Of a DNA stretch of 17,422 nt, positions 7,501-14,114 are shown piece by piece. Positions within the stretch are counted from its first letter, which is position 1, and each line of letters starts with the position of its first letter. Source of the DNA: DAINBT01 sp036732785 (lineage in GTDB: Bacteria; Planctomycetota; Phycisphaerae; Sedimentisphaerales; SM23-30). The notes beneath the pieces were generated by a model that was not told the DNA's origin, made no database searches, and worked only from the letters and a program-made list of their open reading frames with translations. The position numbers and the translations under genes are program-made. The stretch spans positions 1 through 17,422 of the forward strand of contig CAZICK010000081.1 in the NCBI GenBank assembly GCA_964537505.1, written 5' to 3'.

Positions 7501-7578
7501 TGTGTAGGATACTCGCCAAAGTCAAGTTGCATATACGGAGCAAAGACGCTTTTGTCAGTTTAAGGAAAAACAAGGTCT

Positions 7579-9744
7579 ATGAAAATCGCTATTGTTTATA
7601 ATCATGACACCAAGAACGTAATTAACCTTTTTGGGATACCGAATCGTGAGCTCATTGGTCAGAAGACTATCAAGCGGATTGCCGATGCGCTCAAGGCGAA
7701 AAAACATCAGGTCAAAGCTATCGAGGGTGACAAGGATATGATAGACCGACTGGAAGAGTTTATGCCACGCGTTTTGAAAGGAGAACATCCTGGTTTGGTT
7801 TTTAATCTTTCTTATGGGATTCAGGGGCAGGCGCGTTACGCCCATGTTCCGAGTATTTTGGAGATGGTCGGCATTCCGTATGTCGGTTCAGGTCCCCTGG
7901 CGCACGGATTGGCTTTGGACAAAGTAGTGGCGAAGATGATTTTTCGTCAACACGGTTTGCCTACGCCGGATTTTGCCGTGGTGGATTCGTGGGGGGATTC
8001 ACTTCCTGATCTTAAATATCCGCTGGTTGTAAAACCCAAGCATGAAGCAGTTTCATTCGGTTTGAGGGTGGTATATGATGTAAACGAACTGAGAGATGGA
8101 GTTCGGTATATTTCTGAAAATTTCGGACAGCCTTCGCTGGTGGAACAGTTTATCGAGGGGCGAGAGATTAATGTGGGACTGCTGGGCAATAACCCACCCG
8201 AGACATTCGCACCAGTAGAATTGAAGTTCGGTTCGATCGGGCCGCCGGTCTATACGTACGAGGACAAAAGAGGCGTGTCCGGGCGAAAAATTGATTTTCA
8301 GTGTCCGGCTTTACTTGCCGAAGAACAAATCACCCATGCGCAAGATTTGGCCAGACGTGCTTTTGAGGTACTGGGCTGCTATGATTGTGGCCGGGTGGAT
8401 ATGCGTCTCGATAAAAATGGGAATCTCTATCTGCTCGAAGTGAATAGTTTGCCCAGCCTGGGTGAACATGGCTCATACCTTATCGGCGCGGTACAGGCGG
8501 GCCTTGACTTTACCGCACTAATCAACCGACTGGTAGAAGTGGCCAGTGCCCGGTACTTCGGGACGCCCAAGCCACAGGAACTAAATAAAAAAGACATGGA
8601 TTCTGGTTCGTTGATGCTTTCCTTTCTCACAGAACGGCGAGACCAGATTGAGCGTCAAATCGAAAGCTGGACAAATCTCAACAGTCGCACATCTGATCCT
8701 ATTGGAATCCAGGGTTCAATGAAAAGACTGAATGAGAGCTTAACAGAGATAGGTCTCAAGAAAGTAAAGGAATTCACAGATGACCCATTTGTAAGAACAT
8801 GGGAGACGCGCGCCGGTTTTGCCGGCGGGACACTGCTGGTCGGGCATCTGGATGTTCCACTGGGTCGTGAAATTCCCACACAAGCTTTTCGCCTGGATCC
8901 TGAGTGGTTATATGGAGAGGGGATAGGTCTCTCTCGTGCTCCGCTGGTAATGTTGAAATTTGTCCTGATGGGATTAAAACACATTCGCTCTCTTCAGCAT
9001 TTGCCTATCGGTGTTCTTTACTATACTGATGAGGGGCGTGATTGCAGCTATAGCACCGAGATCATTCGTCAAGCCGCCGCCAAAGCAAAACAGGTCCTGG
9101 TTTTGCGACCTGGGAATCTGGGCAATAAAGTAATTACCCAACGAAGGGGCCAACGGAAATATTTATTGCGAGTGGAGGCTGCTCCACGGCGTTTGGGAAA
9201 GGTCGGCAAAAATCCGGACGCTTTGCAGTGGATAAGTACGAAAATAGATCAGCTTGCAAAACTGTCTTCTCGAAAGGATCAAGTAGCAGTAGCGGCATCT
9301 GATGTAAAAACAACCACCTTCCCAATGCTTCTGCCGCATCGGGTTGTAGTAACTCTACTGGTGAGCTATGGTGAACAGAAAGTTGCCGATACGGCAGAAA
9401 AACATATCCGGGAAATTCTGGGGAAAGGGGTGGTTAAATGGGAGCTGGAAATGATTTCTGACCGTCCCCCGATGAAACTCCGCAGAGGCAACAGGCAGCT
9501 TGCCAAAGCCCTGGGGGGAATTGCCAAGCAATGGGAAATACCATTCGCCCAGGAATCATCCTTATGGCCGACGATTGCCGGTCTTGTCCCTGCTTCCACC
9601 AAGGTTGTTTGCGGCCTTGGCCCGATAGCAAAAGATTTATATACGCCTCAAGAGGCTGTTCAACGCATAAGCGTTCTTCAGCGAACACTTTTGCTGGCTG
9701 AATTTCTGGTTCAGGAACTTGAAGTTGGAAAAAGCAGTCAATAG
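7579..9744 (+). CDS. D-Ala-D-Ala-ligase-like ATP-grasp protein fused to a degenerate M20-like domain
   Basis: A 721-residue two-part protein. Residues 1-325 resemble D-alanine-D-alanine ligase: NH2-terminal domain with PYVGSGPLAHGLALDK (100-115), ATP-binding Lys152/Lys154 (VVKPKHEAVSFG), EQFIEGREINVG (189-200), and metal-binding Asp274, Glu287 and Asn289 (LLEVNSLPSLGEHGSY). Residues 340-713 resemble M20 peptidases: GHLDV (422-426), YGEGIGLSRA (445-454), TDEG (483-486), a probable dimerisation-domain start near VEAAPRRLGKVGKNPDA (532-548), and GPIAKDLYTPQEAV (681-694). Against the usual M20 pattern the bridging Asp, second Glu of DEE and final His appear replaced by Leu451, Gly486 and Tyr688, so metal-dependent hydrolysis looks lost. 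The ligase half may join a carboxylate to an amine; the substrate is unknown. AAGG at 7572-7575 supports the start. No signal peptide. Confidence 0.8.
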   Translation: MKIAIVYNHDTKNVINLFGIPNRELIGQKTIKRIADALKAKKHQVKAIEGDKDMIDRLEEFMPRVLKGEHPGLVFNLSYGIQGQARYAHVPSILEMVGIPYVGSGPLAHGLALDKVVAKMIFRQHGLPTPDFAVVDSWGDSLPDLKYPLVVKPKHEAVSFGLRVVYDVNELRDGVRYISENFGQPSLVEQFIEGREINVGLLGNNPPETFAPVELKFGSIGPPVYTYEDKRGVSGRKIDFQCPALLAEEQITHAQDLARRAFEVLGCYDCGRVDMRLDKNGNLYLLEVNSLPSLGEHGSYLIGAVQAGLDFTALINRLVEVASARYFGTPKPQELNKKDMDSGSLMLSFLTERRDQIERQIESWTNLNSRTSDPIGIQGSMKRLNESLTEIGLKKVKEFTDDPFVRTWETRAGFAGGTLLVGHLDVPLGREIPTQAFRLDPEWLYGEGIGLSRAPLVMLKFVLMGLKHIRSLQHLPIGVLYYTDEGRDCSYSTEIIRQAAAKAKQVLVLRPGNLGNKVITQRRGQRKYLLRVEAAPRRLGKVGKNPDALQWISTKIDQLAKLSSRKDQVAVAASDVKTTTFPMLLPHRVVVTLLVSYGEQKVADTAEKHIREILGKGVVKWELEMISDRPPMKLRRGNRQLAKALGGIAKQWEIPFAQESSLWPTIAGLVPASTKVVCGLGPIAKDLYTPQEAVQRISVLQRTLLLAEFLVQELEVGKSSQ

Positions 9745-9840
9745 TAAAATTTTCGGCTATAAGAGACTGGGAGTGGATGACACAAAAAAAATGGAACAGG
9801 ATATTTTAATGTTACAAAAGAATTTGAAAGGAAGAAACAA

Positions 9841-10992
9841 ATGGTCAAAAGGCGAATAGTTTTAATCTTGTTGCTCGGCTTACTGGTGTCGGCGGGCTGT
9901 GACAATAACGCAAAAGAAAGAAACAAAACTATTGCTGAAGTAGAAGAAGTCAAAGCTGTATTATCAGAGGCCGAGGCTGAATTGGCGGATGTTAAAGCTG
10001 AATTATCAAGGGTCAAGGCTACCTTAGATGGGTTTCGGGATGAAATGAGCGAACTAAAAGAAAAACTGGCTGCTGTTTGTGAAACCCAGGGGAAAACCGA
10101 CTCGGAATTAACCGCCGTTAAGCAGGCATATAATGATTTAGGGAAACAGGTCAATGGGCCAAGCAGTGAACAGGACACGGCAGTTGCCAGTGGGGAAAAA
10201 GGTGAACTTCGAAATGAAATGAATGAACTAAAAAAAGCACTGGCCGCTATTTCTGCAACCCAGGGGAAAGCCGACTCGGAATTAACTGTTTTTAGACAGG
10301 CATATAATGATTTACTAAAGCGGGTTAATGTGCTAAGCGATGAGCGGGACCTGGAAATTGCACGTGGGGAAAAAATCAGGGAAGATATAGAAAGACTTGC
10401 GGAGCAGTTAAGAGGGCAAGCGAATGAAGTCACTGGATATGGAGGGGTGGCCGGAGAATTACAGGCAGGTAGCGAAGATTTCAATGAGGGGGAGCTGGAC
10501 GTCATATTTGTGCCTACGCCACAAGACGTGGTGAACAAGATGCTGGAGTTGGCAAATGTTCAAAAGGATGATTTGGTTTACGACCTGGGATGCGGGGATG
10601 GGCGGATAGTAGTGACAGCGGCAAAGAAGTACGGATGCAGTGCGATGGGTTACGACATAAACCCACGGCGTGTGAAAGAATCTCTCGAAAATATCGAAAA
10701 AAACAATGTTAAACACCTGGTTCGCATTGAGCGCAAGGACATTTTCACTCTTGATCTCAGTAAGGCAAATGTAATTAGTCTCTATTTGCTTCCAGAACTG
10801 AATGTGCGACTGATACCACAGTTGGAAAAGCTAAAGGACGGCTCTCGGATTGTCTCTCATGACTTCGATATGGTAGGTGTCAAGCCGGACAAGGTCGTTA
10901 CGCTTGTTTCTGAAGAGGATAACTATGAACACAATATCTATCTGTGGACGACACCTCTCAATAAGGAAGATGGGCAAGTGGATGTCGAATGA
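9841..10992 (+). CDS. Lipoprotein-type protein with coiled coil and SAM-methyltransferase-like domain
   Basis: A 383-residue protein. Residues 1-20 form a lipoprotein-like signal peptide (KRR, hydrophobic core, SAGC), with Cys20 as the candidate lipidated residue; Ser at -3 is allowed but not ideal. Residues 28-195 are charged heptad coiled coil containing two copies of a 54-residue unit (67-120 and 125-178). Residues 222-373 are a class I methyltransferase-like domain: VPTPQDVVNKMLELANV, motif I VYDLGCGDGR (246-255), acidic Asp272 after strand 2, and a YLLPELNVRLIPQLEKL stretch. The SAM-binding motif is intact, yet the protein appears exported, where SAM is not expected. AAAGGAAG at 9826-9833 supports the ATG. 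The methyl acceptor is unknown. GH95 follows 37 bp downstream. Confidence 0.8.
   Translation: MVKRRIVLILLLGLLVSAGCDNNAKERNKTIAEVEEVKAVLSEAEAELADVKAELSRVKATLDGFRDEMSELKEKLAAVCETQGKTDSELTAVKQAYNDLGKQVNGPSSEQDTAVASGEKGELRNEMNELKKALAAISATQGKADSELTVFRQAYNDLLKRVNVLSDERDLEIARGEKIREDIERLAEQLRGQANEVTGYGGVAGELQAGSEDFNEGELDVIFVPTPQDVVNKMLELANVQKDDLVYDLGCGDGRIVVTAAKKYGCSAMGYDINPRRVKESLENIEKNNVKHLVRIERKDIFTLDLSKANVISLYLLPELNVRLIPQLEKLKDGSRIVSHDFDMVGVKPDKVVTLVSEEDNYEHNIYLWTTPLNKEDGQVDVE
10039..10374 (+). repeat. Imperfect tandem duplication within the lipoprotein gene
   Basis: Two copies, 10039-10200 and 10213-10374, at a 174-bp (58-codon) offset encode matching 54-residue coiled-coil units. Shared landmarks are EM.ELK..LAA, TQGK.DSELT, QAYNDL and a final GEK. 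DNA identity is still obvious, for example ACCCAGGGGAAA and GACTCGGAATTAAC in both copies, so the duplication is fairly recent or was homogenised. Confidence 0.88.
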
Positions 10993-11029
10993 CTAACAAG
11001 GAACGTAGACACCAATTAAGGGAAAAATA

Positions 11030-13615
11030 ATGAAAACATTTGTGTTAATATCGATGTTGATTTTTATCTGCTCTTTTAACTGGGTATCAGCTAAGGATAT
11101 AAATAGCGGCAATCTGATCACAGAAAAAGAATTTAATCCTTCGACAATATTATGGTACGATACCGCAGCTTCGAAGTGGGAAGAGGCTTTACCTGTTGGT
11201 AACGGCAGACTGGGGGCAATGGTGTTCGGGGGATCGGGTGAGGAACGGATTCAACTGAATGAAGAGACCTATTGGTCGGGTGGCCCTTATTCGACAGTTG
11301 TAAAAGGAGGTTACAAGTATTTGCCTGAGATTCAAAGACTCATATTCGATGGAGAACCGATAAAAGCACATAAATTATTCGGTCGGTATATTATGGGATA
11401 CCCGGTCGAACAGCAGAAATATCAGTCCATTGCCAACCTGCATTTGTTTTTTGAAAACGAAGACGAGGTGAAAAATTACAAAAGATGGCTCGATCTTGAA
11501 ACAGGTATTAGTTATGTGGAATATACCGCTAATAATGTGACCTATAAGAGAGAAGTCCTCTCGTCGGCTGCGGATCAGGCTATACTGGTAAGGTTGACAG
11601 CCGATAAGCCGGGCAGCATTTCTTTTCGGGCGCAACTGAGAGGCTGTCGAAATCAGACGCATTCGAATTATGCTACGGACTATTTCAGGATAGATGGTAA
11701 AGGTAAGGATGGCCTTGTGGTTACCGGAAAGTCGGCTGATTATATGGGTGTGGAAGGGAAAATTCGATACCGTGCACAATTAAAAGCAATCCCTGAGGGT
11801 GGAACGATCGATGTGGATGATATCGATCTTATTATAAAAAATGCTGATGCGGTTACACTTTGTTTCGTGGCGGCGACCAATTTTGTTAATTATAAAGACG
11901 TAAGCGGTGATCAGGACGGTCGTGTTGAAAACTACCTGAATGGTATAAAGGGTAAATCTTTTGACACTATGCGTGACAGGGCGGTTAAAGATTATCAAAG
12001 CTTTTTCAACCGGGTTTCACTGGAATTAGAAGTAACAGAGAACTCTTTCCTTCCAACCGACAAGAGGATAGCGAGCTATGTAAGAGATGCGTCTTCTTAT
12101 GAATCGCAGAGTCACAGGCTGGCGGACGGATCTATGAATCCGCTGAAATTCGATACACAAGACGGCAAGACGGAGTCGTCCGTGGATAGTGCACAGGCGG
12201 GCGGGAATGATGTTTCAGATCCCAGTATGGCTTCTCTGTGTTATAATTTTGGCAGGTATTTGTTGATATCATCTTCCAGGCCGGGTACGGAGCCTGCCAA
12301 TTTGCAGGGCATTTGGAATGAAAGTCAAAATCCAAATTGGGATTCCAAGTACACCACCAATATCAATACGGAAATGAACTACTGGCCAGTTGAATCAGGG
12401 AATTTGTCCGATTGCGCCGAGCCGCTGATTACAATGGTTAAAGAATTAACAGATCAGGGCAGTGAGGTCGCACGGGAACATTACGGAGCTAACGGCTGGG
12501 TTTTCCATCAGAATACGGATATCTGGCGTGTGGCGGCCCCTATGGATGGGCCAACATGGGGTACTTTCACTGTTGGTGGGGCCTGGCTGGTTACGCATTT
12601 GTGGGAACATTACCTATACACGCTCGACCATGATTATCTGAAAGAAGTATATCCGGTGATTAAAGGGTCGGTGGATTTCTTTATGGATTTTCTGGTTGAA
12701 CATCCCAATGGTAAATGGCTGGTGACCAATCCCTCCAATTCACCTGAGAATCCGCCCAAAGCACCCGGGTATAAATATTTTTATGATGAGGTGACCGGGT
12801 CGTATTATTTCACCACCATTTGCTATGGGTCCAGCATGGATATGCAGATTATCACGGATTTGTTCGGATATTATGCCGAGGCCAGCAAGATTCTTGGGCG
12901 CGATCAGGACTATGCTCAAAAGGTTTTGGCCGCCCGCGCACGAATTGTACCGCCGCAAGTAGGAAAAGACGGCAGCCTGCAGGAATGGACGGAGGATTGG
13001 GGACAGATGGAAGAAAAGCACCGCCACTTTTCACACATGTACGGACTCTATCCGGGAAATGTCATCTCCGCGAAGAGGACCCCACAGCTTGTGGATCCGG
13101 TAAAAGCTGTATTGGAGCAGCGTGGCGACGGTGGTACGGGATTTTCACGCGGCTGGAAGATGTGTCTGTGGGCACGGCTATATGATGGTGAACGGGCTTA
13201 CGAAATTTTCAAAGGATATCTAAAAGATCAGGCTTATCCTCAACTGTTTGCCAAATGTTTCACTCCTTTACAGGTTGATGGTGCTTTTGGCGTGACGGCA
13301 GGAATAACTGAGATGTTGATGCAATCGCATGAAGGTGGTATCGATTTGCTGCCTGCTGTGCCTAAAGCCTGGAGTAATGGGCGTTTTGACGGGGTGTGTG
13401 CCAGGGGCGGCTTTGAATTGGATATTCAGTGGGGAAATGGTCAGGTTACACGGGTAGCGGTATTATCCAAAAAGGGGCAAACCTGCCGTATCAATCCGAA
13501 AACGGAGGTCGAAGTTACAACCAATGGCAAGCACGTTATTAGCAAAACTCTTAAAGATGGATTCATTGAATTTGATACCCAACCAGGGTGCAGCTATGTA
13601 ATAGTTCAGAAATAG
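11030..13615 (+). CDS. Secreted GH95-family alpha-L-fucosidase
   Basis: An 861-residue glycoside hydrolase that should release terminal L-fucose (or a related sugar such as L-galactose) with inversion. Signal peptide 1-21 (WVSA before KD) predicts export. The N-terminal beta domain shows the GH95 hallmark WYDTAASKWEEALPVGNGRLGAMVFGG (42-68) and QLNEETYWSGGP. The (alpha/alpha)6 barrel carries SSRPGTEPANLQGIWN (415-430), NINTEMNYWP (444-453, with Asn444/Asn446 at the activating-Asn positions), PSNSPENP (568-575, Glu573 as likely general acid) and QVDGAFG (748-754, Asp750). All expected catalytic positions are present. A polar insertion at about 357-396 is not typical of the family. AAGGGA at 11017-11022 supports the start. 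Such enzymes degrade fucosylated glycans or algal and plant polysaccharides. Confidence 0.93.
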   Translation: MKTFVLISMLIFICSFNWVSAKDINSGNLITEKEFNPSTILWYDTAASKWEEALPVGNGRLGAMVFGGSGEERIQLNEETYWSGGPYSTVVKGGYKYLPEIQRLIFDGEPIKAHKLFGRYIMGYPVEQQKYQSIANLHLFFENEDEVKNYKRWLDLETGISYVEYTANNVTYKREVLSSAADQAILVRLTADKPGSISFRAQLRGCRNQTHSNYATDYFRIDGKGKDGLVVTGKSADYMGVEGKIRYRAQLKAIPEGGTIDVDDIDLIIKNADAVTLCFVAATNFVNYKDVSGDQDGRVENYLNGIKGKSFDTMRDRAVKDYQSFFNRVSLELEVTENSFLPTDKRIASYVRDASSYESQSHRLADGSMNPLKFDTQDGKTESSVDSAQAGGNDVSDPSMASLCYNFGRYLLISSSRPGTEPANLQGIWNESQNPNWDSKYTTNINTEMNYWPVESGNLSDCAEPLITMVKELTDQGSEVAREHYGANGWVFHQNTDIWRVAAPMDGPTWGTFTVGGAWLVTHLWEHYLYTLDHDYLKEVYPVIKGSVDFFMDFLVEHPNGKWLVTNPSNSPENPPKAPGYKYFYDEVTGSYYFTTICYGSSMDMQIITDLFGYYAEASKILGRDQDYAQKVLAARARIVPPQVGKDGSLQEWTEDWGQMEEKHRHFSHMYGLYPGNVISAKRTPQLVDPVKAVLEQRGDGGTGFSRGWKMCLWARLYDGERAYEIFKGYLKDQAYPQLFAKCFTPLQVDGAFGVTAGITEMLMQSHEGGIDLLPAVPKAWSNGRFDGVCARGGFELDIQWGNGQVTRVAVLSKKGQTCRINPKTEVEVTTNGKHVISKTLKDGFIEFDTQPGCSYVIVQK

Positions 13616-13644
13616 CTAAGTGTGATTTTTTACTTTTTTCTGTG

Positions 13645-13663
13645 GGCCTTTGGAGCCAAGGCC
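13645..13663 (+). terminator. Probable terminator of the GH95 gene
   Basis: GGCCTT (13645-13650) pairs with AAGGCC (13658-13663) across a 7-nt loop, followed on the + strand by GATTATTTT. It lies 29 bp after the GH95 stop and just before the end of the convergent receiver gene. On the - strand the flank is A-rich, not T-rich, so it should work only for + strand transcripts. The T-run is interrupted. Confidence 0.45.
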
Positions 13664-13665
13664 GA

Positions 13666-14073
13666 TTATTTTGTCGCAACCTGACAACAAGTTTCGACTT
13701 TTTCGATCAGCTCATCCGGCGTAAAAGGTTTGATGATATACGTTTGGCAATTGAACTCCAACGATTTGAGGAAGTTGTCGGTATCATCCATGCTGGTCGC
13801 TATTATTACTTTTGCCGCCGTATCAGATGTGTTTGTGATTCCATGATCTTTCTCTATTTTGCGAATAGCATCGAGTGTTTCTCGGCCATCCATGTTTGGC
13901 ATGACTATATCCAGGATTATCAGATGGTAAGGGTCATTTTTGTCCAGGGCTTTCTGGAAGATAGAGATCGCCTCCAGGCCGTCAGAGGCGATGTCGCAAC
14001 GGCCGTATTCGGCAAGAAACGATCGTGTCAATATTTGATAGGCCGGATCATCATCAACGATTAAGATGTTCAT
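13666..14073 (-). CDS. Single-domain response regulator (CheY-like receiver)
   Basis: A stand-alone phosphoacceptor domain with no output domain. Using the ATG at 14073 gives 135 residues starting MNILIVDDDP. The acidic pair Asp7/Asp8, phosphoacceptor Asp55 (ILDIVMP), Thr93 (IAT) and Lys115 (IKPF) are all present. I chose this start because GGAG lies six bases before it and because receivers usually begin at this point. In-frame alternatives are ATG at 14085 (preceded by AGG eight bases up, as in the kinase gene) and GTG at 14094. It lies 41 bp downstream of the hybrid kinase on the same strand and is the likely final phosphate acceptor from that kinase's HPt domain, acting through protein contact rather than DNA binding. 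Confidence 0.9.
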   Translation of the reverse strand: MNILIVDDDPAYQILTRSFLAEYGRCDIASDGLEAISIFQKALDKNDPYHLIILDIVMPNMDGRETLDAIRKIEKDHGITNTSDTAAKVIIATSMDDTDNFLKSLEFNCQTYIIKPFTPDELIEKVETCCQVATK

Positions 14074-14114
14074 CTTGTTCTCCATTTTTTGCACCTATAT
14101 CAATAGACTTTCTG

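Larger units (their letters stand above)
6950..7578. other. 629-bp stretch without a convincing gene
   Basis: The longest gap in the window. Reading frames within it are short and unlike any family: 6946-7182 (78 residues, overlapping the phoU stop) and 7391-7507 (38 residues). It contains two clear hairpins (7077-7098 and 7207-7224), a more complex foldable segment (7239-7303), and a TATAAT at 7495-7500. It may hold the 3' end of the pst transcript, the leader of the next gene, and possibly a small RNA or remnants of a decayed gene. Confidence 0.6.

Noticed and set aside
7391..7507. 38-residue open frame in the gap before the ATP-grasp gene
   Set aside because: It is short, has only a weak Shine-Dalgarno and overlaps the candidate -10 box; nothing supports translation.
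9738..10538. 266-residue Ser-rich open frame on the minus strand
   Set aside because: It is antisense to the coiled-coil lipoprotein gene. Low-complexity Ser/Leu/Ala composition is what the reverse complement of a Glu/Lys/Ala coiled coil gives, and the plus frame has clear domains and a Shine-Dalgarno.
13588..14064. 158-residue open frame on the plus strand
   Set aside because: It is antisense to the receiver gene, whose active-site residues are all conserved, and it begins inside the end of the GH95 gene.
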